Shown here piece after piece: positions 22,101 to 29,160 of a stretch of 64,000 nucleotides of DNA. Under the pieces are notes generated by a model. It searched no databases. It was not told where the DNA came from and saw only the letters and a list, made by a program, of their open reading frames with translations. The DNA is from Marchantia polymorpha subsp. ruderalis (Eukaryota; Streptophyta; Marchantiopsida; Marchantiales; Marchantiaceae). A program made the position numbers and the translations under genes. Location: the NCBI GenBank assembly GCA_037833965.1, contig AP031354.1, forward strand, positions 27,382,001 through 27,446,000. The letters run 5' to 3'. The number at the start of each line of letters is the position of its first letter. Within the stretch, counting starts at the first letter, position 1.

Positions 22101-22350
22101 CGGGTTGTTGTCAGGCGACAGTAGGAGTCGGCGGAAGGTAGCGAAGAAGCTCGAGGCCTTTCTGTCGAAGGCACAGGATACCATGTCCGCCCTCGAGGGG
22201 GAGGTGTCCGCGGCATTGCAGCGGTTGGGACTGCGTAGTCGAGCGGAAGAGTGGCAGGGTAGGGAGTTAGTGCGCGGCAGTCGGCCGCGCAGGAGACGTA
22301 GTACAGGTTCCGCGGAGTGTAGTGTAGCGTGGTTCCGTGCAGGCGTGTAG
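19198..22350 (+). CDS. LTR-encoded U3 protein, 1,050 aa, intact (element A 5' LTR)
   Basis: The frame starts at ATG 19198 (MTFDRAAESV) and ends at TAG 22348-22350, 36 bp before the TATA box. Regions: residues 1-110 basic; about 110-300 globular-looking, rich in Trp and aromatic residues, with a conserved stretch around WQVSFVECVIEGTPIHWASI; about 310-730 disordered, rich in Pro, Ser, Arg and Ala, including a Pro-Val-His-Arg repeat block at 475-505; about 732-758 acidic (EEEEEE); about 765-1015 a likely coiled coil; then a basic tail. There is no signal peptide or membrane span, so it is not an obvious Env. The 215-290 stretch weakly recalls the 'putative plant transposon protein' family common in Athila-derived genes; this is from memory and needs a profile search. 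Function unknown. In genomic RNA this gene would be read from the 3' LTR copy, so this 5' copy needs its own promoter. Confidence 0.85.
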   Translation: MTFDRAAESVPFLNSRFQSLVRAARIHLLAADHSSRRRSGDFLLIEGEVSARDLELRAISVCRERKKRGQCGSRMSGRANPRNAMTRPSRLRMVPLRLPQNGLRAFEERLIARKLDFLLWGWNYICANMVREWLEPQGPPSRGLRPHVDRWTVQDWAQALGRCAGMPGHLLFDSESIKVTKQEEAQFVELFKTGRSTKNGYRTRDYKDRFRRTLSAALMQLLQPHRACYITLWQVSFVECVIEGTPIHWASILHRVMRQHAFEEKGGTLNHLSPFLINFYRQRNCLTAAELEHFPPLSIDHPGKYVRENEVDTDAEESPTSTPSRRRDEGRHTPAARVPRKRRWREEAEEEQHQELSAPIRPRPLCEPYSRPKQKARRLVLPADSADTATIATEIGSASPERREEARTTAGATGHAATSSGERPPTGQGPPELPRAMRTDVPFAHRRTSADGRASADRRTQVDVDLRLRVGRSSPPVHRRSPVHRSPVHRSPVHRTPPHVPPVHRQESPPFQRRKGKEPAEEPPTRHRPSGPDPPAHHAPQFAPSAPGPSSRGDTSRERAEAAPSAGSTPIDAPSAVGPIGQGTSGVRPPAMSPSAIDVRGATPAADKAPANAPAHGPGTAPTDRSREQQTEERSDCPRDDISMRDAQSNPAQPPSARSPSATDDGDRENAVGNQPASDGDAARIHSPSALDILATSSEAAAVPSQAAHVEDVQPHSGQSPTQSMATEILHSDDEDGGSTEEMSGAEDTEEEEEEIVGAPAAALSEQVIPLLRYLDRKVDKYADPLQPGSYIELVRRRTRTKVHTSKLLARVDQELRDLKEKHECLWGQYKLNQKFYKHSEKMKDEKLGELTKEQVKVKEALDSEQAQNRILLEELVRQTRLLEQCQLARQADEELIRRLQSECGELRAQRAEAESQLVIIEEDRRKEADRTKVETARRVAHCLKGYAHWEVKAQEKLTLREFELRAAGLLSGDSRSRRKVAKKLEAFLSKAQDTMSALEGEVSAALQRLGLRSRAEEWQGRELVRGSRPRRRRSTGSAECSVAWFRAGV
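20619..20716 (+). repeat. Palindrome-based VHR-coding repeat block inside the U3 gene
   Basis: Tandem and near-tandem copies of GCCTGTGCACAGG-like units, each a palindrome around GTGCAC, encode repeated Pro-Val-His-Arg. Unit number differs among copies in 15-nt steps, being longest in A and shortest in D (3' LTR) and E. The same palindrome is scattered through the non-coding first kilobase of the LTR, for example at 18586-18599. Confidence 0.75.
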
Positions 22351-22386
22351 CGTAGTGCAGTGTAGTGCTAGGTAGGACTTAGAAGG

Positions 22387-22393
22387 TATAAAA
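22387..22393 (+). promoter_or_regulatory. TATA box of element A 5' LTR
   Basis: TATAAAA, followed at 22399-22415 by a perfect hairpin (CCAGGC, loop GTTTT, GCCTGG). The expected transcript start is about 25-35 bp downstream, giving an RNA leader of roughly 1 kb before gag. A run of imperfect TAGTG repeats (about 22316-22376) spans the end of the U3 frame and lies just upstream. Confidence 0.75.
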
Positions 22394-23141
22394 TAGTTCC
22401 AGGCGTTTTGCCTGGGGTTCTTTCCCATCAGAAGTGCAGATCAGGAACCCATTTCCTTTGCGTGTTCGTGTCCTTGAGTTCTGTCACCACGCACGAGGAG
22501 TTACAACTTAGCGTTCCGCATTTTGTAGCTGAAGGCTTTCGGCCGAATGTTCAGAGCTAGTCCATTGGTTAGAGACTTGAGTAGTTCGGATCTGCACCTG
22601 CGGGTGACTGCCGATGCTCAGAGCCAGAGACTAGTTAGATACTTGAACAGTTTCGCCCCTACACCCTCGAGTGTTTCTTTCTGATTGTACTCCTTGGGAT
22701 TTTTCCCCTGAATGCCAAAGTGAAGTTTTGCTACTTCGTGTAAGCCTTGGTTGTAGATTCAGGTTACGCTGCAGCAGGTGCCTTGAGGGTAACCCCTGTG
22801 GTATTTCTGGGAATGACAAGTGCCTGAGAATTCAAACTCTTCAATAGACTGTTGTTGTGTTACTGGAATGTTTCACAGTGAGTCCTTCAGTGCGGACCTG
22901 TGTTCTCTGCGCGTTTTGTGAGTTGAGAGTGTTGTTCACCGCGTCTGAGTGACTTCGATCCGAAGTAGGTAGTCCAAACCGGGTTTCCTACACTAGCAGC
23001 AAGCTGGTGGAAGCGTTGTAAAAGCCGGAGTTGGAAGTCACTGCCCGCAGCTTTGCCGAGTGTGCTCGCGAGAGACTTTCCCCCTGAAATCTTGAAGTAG
23101 AGGTCCTACCGGATCTCTGGGTTGTGTTTCTGTAGTTTCAG

Positions 23142-23169
<28 letters not shown>
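23142..23169 (+). repeat. (GT)14 microsatellite in R-U5
   Basis: A pure GT run of 28 nt, also 28 nt in the 3' LTR (34245-34272). Other LTR copies carry 11 or 12 units (on the other strand), and in E the run is shorter and interrupted. Confidence 0.9.
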
Positions 23170-23172
<3 letters not shown>

Positions 23173-23388
23173 GCTGCACTGTGCGACCTCCGAGTGCGCT
23201 CCGAGTGGACACTTGCAGTATTTCTGGGAGTGACAGTTGCCTGAGAATTCAAACTCCTCAATAGTCTGTTAAACGTGACACTTTGTACCCTGTGTGTTCC
23301 TCTGTCCCTGTGGGTTCGACCTTTCTACCACTATATTGCAGTTTTAGCCTTTAGTGGGTTATTACATAAGAAGCCGACAACTTCTTTT

Positions 23389-23406
23389 TGGCGCCGCTGC
23401 CGGGGA
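23389..23406 (+). other. Primer-binding site of element A (tRNA-Asp type)
   Basis: TGGCGCCGCTGCCGGGGA, complementary to the 3' 18 nt of plant tRNA-Asp(GUC) except for one base in the middle. It starts 22 nt after the LTR end, an unusually long gap; the gap holds AAGAAG and CTTCTT arms of a hairpin with a 7-nt loop. Confidence 0.87.
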
Positions 23407-23452
23407 CAGTTGCGTCAACGCCGGGGTTTTTACGAGCAGCCATGCTCGGTGA

Positions 23453-26284
23453 ATGTCGACTGGGGCTGGCGGGAGCAACCTAAGTGCTAGAGCTGTCCGC
23501 AAGTTCCGACGAGATTCAGAGAAGGCCGTGGAAGAGACACGGCGTCAAACCAAGAAAACACCAAAAAGAGTACCTAAGCCTAGTTCGGCCGACATCCTTG
23601 GGGAACCTACCCCCGGCGACTCGGAACCAAACTTGGTACTTACAGTTCTACTAGATATTCCTTGCACGGACCCGCCTAGTGAAGTAGAACCGACCGCCCG
23701 AGGACCGTCGACAGACACACTGATGGCGGACGGACAAGCCAATGTGCGGCTACCTCAGCCGATTACTAAACATTCCTACCCGAAGTACAAAGGGAGTGGG
23801 GATGACGACGATGCAGATTCATACATCAAGTTATTCGAGTCGGTGTCTATTGCCAATCGCGAGATCGCAGACGACGACCGACTAAGGATCTTTCCAAGCC
23901 TTCTGCGGAAGAAAGCGAGGAGTTGGTATAATCACGAGAGCATCGATCCGACTGGGTTGACAACATGGGCCCAGCTGAAGGAGAAGTTCCTTCGTCGCTT
24001 TCGCGAGCTCGGCTACGACAGCCGGGTTTTGACGAAGTTACGTAATTTGCAGCGAGAGAAGAAGGAGAGTCTGCGTGACTACACTGAGAGATTTATGGAC
24101 CTCCTCGACAGAATCCCGAAAACAGGACCAGGGTCCCCTTTCTCGGTACAACAAGCTGTGGATTGGTACGTGACCGGTTTAACTCGGGAGATGGAGACTT
24201 TTTGCCGACGCAGCAAGTGCGACACTATTGAGGATGTGATTGCATCGGCAGAAGCCTTCGAAACTTCCACTCTCAACCGAAGAGGGAGAGAGAGACGGGA
24301 GTCGAAGGAGCGCAAACCGAAAGGAGGGCGAAGACGGCGTAGAGGTACAACTCCGTCATCGGAGGAATCGTCTTCGGACGAGAACCGTTCTTCATCCGAA
24401 GAAGAGGAAACCTCATCGTCGGAGGAGGAGAAGAAGAGGAAGAAGCATGGGTCAGCGAAGAAAAAGGGCAGCCGACGAGTGACTACGGACAGAGCGCCGG
24501 GAGATATAGCTTCGAAGATGGAGACCCTTGTGAAGGACTTCGCCGATCTCAAGGTTCAAGTGGTAGGCGGGCATGATCGCAGAAAATCACCCGGGAGAGT
24601 GCGAGCGAACTTATGGTGTACTACGTGCGGGGCGGTGGGACATGCAAACACCGAGTGCCTTACGACCCGGCCGTCATATCCAGTCAACGCAGTAGAGTGG
24701 GCGCAACCGTACTATGGAGAGCACCCTCAGTACTATGGAGAGGCTAGCGAAGAGACAGCCTACGCCGTCCAGTCGGTGCCTACCCCTCCTGCGGTTTCAG
24801 CAATGCAAGTTCCACGATATATTCCGGTGGATCGGGCCACTACGGTACCTGTGAGACGGAGAGCACCTCCAGGGACGTTTGACCCACCGCCACCGCGAGC
24901 TTGTTATAATTGCGGGGAAGTTGGGCACTTCTCACCGCAGTGTCCCCATCCAAAAAGGCGAAACGATTATGCTCCGACATGTAGTAATTGCAAGAAGGTC
25001 GGGCACACTGCGCCAGAGTGTGATCAGCCACCAGTCCCTCGGCCAGTGGTACGATTTGTGAACACTCCTGCCAAGGAGGACGTGCAAGTTAACCAGGTCG
25101 AAGTAGGTTCAGACGGGGATGGCGAAGACGAAGAATGGCCGGCTGAAGAGGTTATGTGCGCACGGGTCGAAACTCGTAGCTCCAAGAAATCCAAGGAGCA
25201 AGAGCGTGACACTCGCAAGCACGAACGGAGAACCGCCGACCGGACGGGAAAAGGAAAGGAGAAGACATCCAGCAAGTCCGACTCGCGACCTGCTCGGAAG
25301 TCTTCGACTACGCGGGAGGCACCAGCAGTGCGCCCCCAGGCAGCAGTCGAGGACGAGCCAGTGCGCCTACTGAAACGGGACTATGCTCCGGATATCCGCA
25401 ACGAGGTAGCCAACCTGTTGCAGGAAGCGATCCGCACTCAAAAGGATCCACCGCGGCCAGACCTGACACCCTCCCTTGGGGCGAAGTTGGCAGCCACCGT
25501 GGAACCTCGCAGAGCGTCGCCGACCCCGGCGCCCCAACGCGCCCACTATGACTTGGTTGAAGATCTCGGGAGTCGAAAAGTGAACATTACGTTCAAGCAG
25601 CTCTTGGAGGACAATAAGACGTATCGGAGAATGTTGATGCTTTCGCTACGGCATCCGCGGAAGCCGCGCGCATCCACATCCTCTCAAGTATATCAAGTGG
25701 AGAGCGAAGACCAAGGGCCACCCGAGATCGATGTGGAGATAGCAGGATGTTGTGTACGCAGAGTGCCAATTGACTCTGGATCAGGAGTCAACATAATGAC
25801 GGAGGATACAGCGAGAGCCTTGGGGTTCAGTCAATACGAACCCTCGAAGCGTGTGTTGAGATTAGCGGATCAGACGCGGAGAATGCCTGCAGGTATGCTG
25901 CGCAATGTCAAGACAACCATCGGGGGTGCGGACTTTCGGTTGACGTATATCATCCTTCAACCGATGATGAAGCAGGGCTATGACGTCCTGCTCGGGCGAC
26001 CATGGCTATATGGTGCACAAGTCAGATGTGATTGGCGAAGACATCGCCTTAAGTTTCCTCACCCTTCGGAACCGACCAAAACCATTACGGTGCCCTGGAA
26101 TAGGGTCAGGCACGAAGGAGAGACCCTATCGACAAGTGCAGGTTACACATCGGGCGAGGACAGTGAGTCGACCGCGCGATCGGATTCCAGTGGTACCGAA
26201 TCCGATTACTTCGTGGGATTCGTTGCCTGCTGTTCGGTGGAAGAAGAAGAAGAGACGGAAGCTATTCAGCCGGAAGACGAATAG
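23453..26284 (+). CDS. gag: Gag-protease polyprotein of element A, 943 aa
   Basis: Structural protein of the virus-like particle, with the processing protease at its C-terminal side. Residues about 100-270 are a capsid-like retrotransposon Gag region (WAQLKEKFLRRF). About 280-345 is highly charged with Ser/Glu and Arg/Lys blocks. Three CCHC knuckles lie at 389-402, 484-497 and 510-523. The retropepsin-like active site is D774-S775-G776, with the LLGRPWL motif near 846. The start is ATG 23453; a 13-codon upstream frame beginning at ATG 23442 overlaps it out of frame and may lower initiation. The stop is TAG 26282-26284 in the context UAG CAA UUA, and the downstream Pol frame is in phase. Having the protease on the Gag side of the stop means every Gag molecule carries it. 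Confidence 0.93.
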   Translation: MSTGAGGSNLSARAVRKFRRDSEKAVEETRRQTKKTPKRVPKPSSADILGEPTPGDSEPNLVLTVLLDIPCTDPPSEVEPTARGPSTDTLMADGQANVRLPQPITKHSYPKYKGSGDDDDADSYIKLFESVSIANREIADDDRLRIFPSLLRKKARSWYNHESIDPTGLTTWAQLKEKFLRRFRELGYDSRVLTKLRNLQREKKESLRDYTERFMDLLDRIPKTGPGSPFSVQQAVDWYVTGLTREMETFCRRSKCDTIEDVIASAEAFETSTLNRRGRERRESKERKPKGGRRRRRGTTPSSEESSSDENRSSSEEEETSSSEEEKKRKKHGSAKKKGSRRVTTDRAPGDIASKMETLVKDFADLKVQVVGGHDRRKSPGRVRANLWCTTCGAVGHANTECLTTRPSYPVNAVEWAQPYYGEHPQYYGEASEETAYAVQSVPTPPAVSAMQVPRYIPVDRATTVPVRRRAPPGTFDPPPPRACYNCGEVGHFSPQCPHPKRRNDYAPTCSNCKKVGHTAPECDQPPVPRPVVRFVNTPAKEDVQVNQVEVGSDGDGEDEEWPAEEVMCARVETRSSKKSKEQERDTRKHERRTADRTGKGKEKTSSKSDSRPARKSSTTREAPAVRPQAAVEDEPVRLLKRDYAPDIRNEVANLLQEAIRTQKDPPRPDLTPSLGAKLAATVEPRRASPTPAPQRAHYDLVEDLGSRKVNITFKQLLEDNKTYRRMLMLSLRHPRKPRASTSSQVYQVESEDQGPPEIDVEIAGCCVRRVPIDSGSGVNIMTEDTARALGFSQYEPSKRVLRLADQTRRMPAGMLRNVKTTIGGADFRLTYIILQPMMKQGYDVLLGRPWLYGAQVRCDWRRHRLKFPHPSEPTKTITVPWNRVRHEGETLSTSAGYTSGEDSESTARSDSSGTESDYFVGFVACCSVEEEEETEAIQPEDE

Positions 26285-26290
26285 CAATTA
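26282..26290 (+). promoter_or_regulatory. Gag-Pol readthrough signal UAG CAA UUA (element A)
   Basis: The gag stop codon is TAG followed by CAATTA, identical to the tobamovirus type I readthrough motif (UAG-CARYYA). The frame downstream is the same as gag, is open directly from the stop and has no ATG for 66 codons. Readthrough would give a protein of about 1,890 aa. The motif is unchanged in B and D. Confidence 0.82.
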
Positions 26291-26293
26291 ACT

Positions 26294-29125
26294 GTGGGAC
26301 TGGGAAGGAGTGAGACGAGTCACACCGAGGGCATTGTCGACCCTAGTGACTGTCACGAAGTACAACTCAGTCCCGGCAAGTGCTTGAAGGTATCAAGCGC
26401 AGTGAGAGGAGACGAGCTAAGGAAAGTACAGGCGTTCCTTAGCCACTATGTCGACGTCTTCGCCTGGAAGATCGAGGACATGAAGGGGATACCTGCACGG
26501 TATGGGGAGCACCGTATCGATTTACTGGACGACTCAGTACCCATACGACAGCGCCAGTATCGCCTCAACCCAAAGTACTCCTTGCTAGTGAAAGAGGAGA
26601 TAGATAAGTACTTGAGCGCTGGTATTATTTACCCTGTGCTCAGCAGTGAGTGGGTGTCGCCGATTGTTATCGTACCCAAGAAGTTGACGGGTAAGATACG
26701 AGTGTGTCAGGATTTCCGGAAGTTGAATGCGGCAACACGCAAGGATCATCACCCGTTACCATTCACGGATGCCATTTTAGACCATGTTGCCGGACATGAA
26801 TGTTATAGCTTCCTGGATGGGTTCTCAGGTTACAATCAGGTGTCTATCCGTGAACAGGACAAGGATAAAACTACGTTCACAACCGACTGGGGAACTTACG
26901 CATACCACAAGATGCCCTTCGGTCTGTGCAACGCGCCTGCCACCTTTCAACGGATGATGACCAATATCTTTCAGGAACAACTGAGGAAGTTCCTGGAGAT
27001 ATTCATAGATGACTTCTGTGTCTTTGGGAAGCGGTCTGAACACCTAAGTCACTTGAAGCAGACCTTCGATAAATGTAGAGAGAGCAGTTTATCGCTGCAT
27101 CCCGAGAAGTGCTTTTTCTTCATGACTAGTGGGATCTTGTTGGGTCATCGGGTCTCGGCAGAAGGCATTGCGGTAGACATCGAGAAGGTCAAGGTTATAC
27201 TCGAGCTTGAGCCACCCACGAATCTAAGAGAGCTGCGAGCATTCCTGGGTCATGTGGGCTACTACCGAAGATTCATACACATGTATGCAATACTGGCGGC
27301 GGACCTGACCAAGTTGTTGAAGAAGGACGAGCCTTATGTTTGGGGTGCGAACCAGCAGACAGCATTTGAAGCTCTGAAAGCGAAACTCACGACTGCTCCC
27401 GTACTAAGGAGTCCCGACTGGAATCGACCATTCCATGTTTACGTTGACACTTCGGCATTCGCCATCGGTGTAGTACTGAGTCAAAAGGATGACAACAAAA
27501 AGGACTACCCGATCTACTTCGCGAGCCGACAGCTGTCTCTAGCAGAGCGGAAGTACACCACGACGGAGAGAGAAGCGTTGGGGATGGTGTACTCCTGTAA
27601 AAAGTTCCGTCACTACCTAATCTGTTACGAGTTTGTGTTCCATGTGGACCACTACGCATTGCAACACCTAGTTAAGAAAGCCGACCTATCCGGTCGAATC
27701 GCCAGGTGGGTGTTATTACTACAAGAGTTCACCTACACAGTCCAGACCAGGAAAGGGGTGCACCACGAAAATGCGGATTACTTGTCCCGATTATGGACAC
27801 AGCCGACAGAGGAGGAATTGGTGGACGATTTTCCAGATGAAGAGTTATTTCAGTTGTCTGCAGGACATGAGTCCCGCTATGCCGACCTGTATCGATATCT
27901 GTTAACCCTCCAGTGCCCCGAGGGCATGGATTTGGAACAGCGAACTGTCTTCATTCATAAGGCAGGCCCGTATCAACTCCAGCAGGGGGTTTTGTTCAAG
28001 AAGATGGCGGATGAGCGCTTATGCAGATGCCTGGAGGAATCAGAAGTACCAAGAATAGTGAGTGCGATGCACACAGAGGAGGCGGGTGGACACTATGCCA
28101 CCAGGAACACGGTCACAAAGATCCTAAATGCGGGATATTGGTGGCCGACCATGTTTAAGGATGTTCTCGATTACATCCGCAAGTGCGACAGTTGCCAGAG
28201 GACGGGGAGGCCGACGCCTACAACACGATGGCCCCTGACTCCCATCATGCCTCTAGCACCTTTCGAAAAGTGGGGTATTGACTTTGTAGGGCCGATACAA
28301 CCAGTGACTAGAAGTACACGAAGGCGCTACATTCTGGTAGCAACGGACTACGCCACCAAGATGGTAGAGGCCAGAGCCACCAGAAGGGATGATGCTGCCA
28401 CAGTGGCAGCATTCTTGTTTGAGTCGATCATCACACGCTATGGATGTCCCTTAGAACTAGTCAGCGACCGGGGCACGCATTTTCTTAATCAGATCATCGA
28501 AGACCTGACACGGTATTTCCACATCAAGCACCGGAAGACTACTCCCTACAATCCCAAGGCAAATGGACTGACGGAGAAGTCCAATGGACTGCTGTGTAAA
28601 ATACTACTCAAGGTCACGGTGAATCACGCTCACGACTGGGATACGAAGCTAGCAGCCGCTCTATGGGCGTACCGCACAGCTGAGAAGATCACGACCAAAC
28701 AGACACCATACTTTCTGGTGTATGGGCAACATCCGATCCTTCCAATCGAATTTGAAGTACCCACCCATCGAACGATGGATTTGCAGAGGATGGGCGCAGA
28801 GGAGAGTCAGCTCTACAGGTTACAGGAGGTCATGCTGCTGGATGAGCGGAGAAGAGACGCCGAAGATCGCACCAGGAAAATCCAGCTCCGCCGAAAGGAG
28901 AGATACGATAAAAAGATCAAACCGGTACTACTGCAGGCGGGTGATTTGGCATTGCTCTACGACAGCAGGCATGCCAGATTCCCAGGTAAACTGCACCTAA
29001 GGTGGATGGGACCTTACAGGGTTGTCGAAGTCTTCCCGAATGGGTCCATCCAACTTGCGGACCTGGCCGGCGATTTGTTAGGCACCCGAGTGAACGGGTG
29101 GCGGTTGAAGAAATACCACATGTGA
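26294..29125 (+). CDS. pol: Pol: reverse transcriptase-RNase H-integrase of element A
   Basis: 943 residues counted from the GTG at 26294; as a fusion it begins right after the UAG at 26285. RT: about residues 95-295, with Asp175 in FLDGFSG and the FIDD box at 237-240 (Asp239, Asp240). RNase H: about 378-500, with Asp385, Glu427, Asp452 and Asp495. Integrase: zinc-binding His593, His600, Cys631 and Cys634, and core Asp663, Asp725 and Glu761 with 35 residues between the last two. A GPY-like module (WMGPYRVVEVF) lies near 904 and a short basic end near 936; no chromodomain. The FLDGFSG and DDF.VFG motifs resemble Athila/Tat pol. It copies genomic RNA in the particle and inserts the cDNA. The stop TGA at 29123-29125 lies in the 5' arm of a hairpin (29121-29126 with 29141-29146). 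All catalytic residues are present. Confidence 0.95.
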   Translation: MGLGRSETSHTEGIVDPSDCHEVQLSPGKCLKVSSAVRGDELRKVQAFLSHYVDVFAWKIEDMKGIPARYGEHRIDLLDDSVPIRQRQYRLNPKYSLLVKEEIDKYLSAGIIYPVLSSEWVSPIVIVPKKLTGKIRVCQDFRKLNAATRKDHHPLPFTDAILDHVAGHECYSFLDGFSGYNQVSIREQDKDKTTFTTDWGTYAYHKMPFGLCNAPATFQRMMTNIFQEQLRKFLEIFIDDFCVFGKRSEHLSHLKQTFDKCRESSLSLHPEKCFFFMTSGILLGHRVSAEGIAVDIEKVKVILELEPPTNLRELRAFLGHVGYYRRFIHMYAILAADLTKLLKKDEPYVWGANQQTAFEALKAKLTTAPVLRSPDWNRPFHVYVDTSAFAIGVVLSQKDDNKKDYPIYFASRQLSLAERKYTTTEREALGMVYSCKKFRHYLICYEFVFHVDHYALQHLVKKADLSGRIARWVLLLQEFTYTVQTRKGVHHENADYLSRLWTQPTEEELVDDFPDEELFQLSAGHESRYADLYRYLLTLQCPEGMDLEQRTVFIHKAGPYQLQQGVLFKKMADERLCRCLEESEVPRIVSAMHTEEAGGHYATRNTVTKILNAGYWWPTMFKDVLDYIRKCDSCQRTGRPTPTTRWPLTPIMPLAPFEKWGIDFVGPIQPVTRSTRRRYILVATDYATKMVEARATRRDDAATVAAFLFESIITRYGCPLELVSDRGTHFLNQIIEDLTRYFHIKHRKTTPYNPKANGLTEKSNGLLCKILLKVTVNHAHDWDTKLAAALWAYRTAEKITTKQTPYFLVYGQHPILPIEFEVPTHRTMDLQRMGAEESQLYRLQEVMLLDERRRDAEDRTRKIQLRRKERYDKKIKPVLLQAGDLALLYDSRHARFPGKLHLRWMGPYRVVEVFPNGSIQLADLAGDLLGTRVNGWRLKKYHM

Positions 29126-29149
29126 GTGTTCGCGTGGGCGCTCACAATT

Positions 29150-29160
29150 GAGGAGGGGGG
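29150..29160 (+). other. Polypurine tract of element A
   Basis: GAGGAGGGGGG followed by CA and then the 3' LTR at 29163. It lies 24 bp after the pol stop and upstream of the U3 gene, so the U3 gene is unambiguously inside the LTR. Confidence 0.88.

Larger units (their letters stand above)
18080..23366 (+). repeat. 5' LTR of element A (5,287 bp)
   Basis: Starts TGTGGTACCCC and ends GTTATTACA. Parts are: 18080-19197, GC-rich and without a convincing gene, full of CGCCTGTGCACAGGCG-type and CGCCTTCGGCG-type palindromes; 19198-22350, the U3 open frame; 22387-22393, TATA; roughly 22417-23366, R-U5, with a (GT)14 run at 23142-23169 and two related 53-bp blocks at 22801-22853 and 23218-23270. The exact U3/R/U5 borders cannot be set from sequence alone. 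Confidence 0.93.

Noticed and set aside
19198..22350. U3 protein as an envelope-like (Env) gene.
   Set aside because: It is in a position reminiscent of env but has no signal peptide, no membrane-spanning segment and no cysteine-rich ectodomain.
26294..26296. GTG at 26294 as the start codon of pol.
   Set aside because: The frame is open back to the in-phase UAG at 26282, GTG is a poor start in eukaryotes, and the UAG CAA UUA context explains expression.
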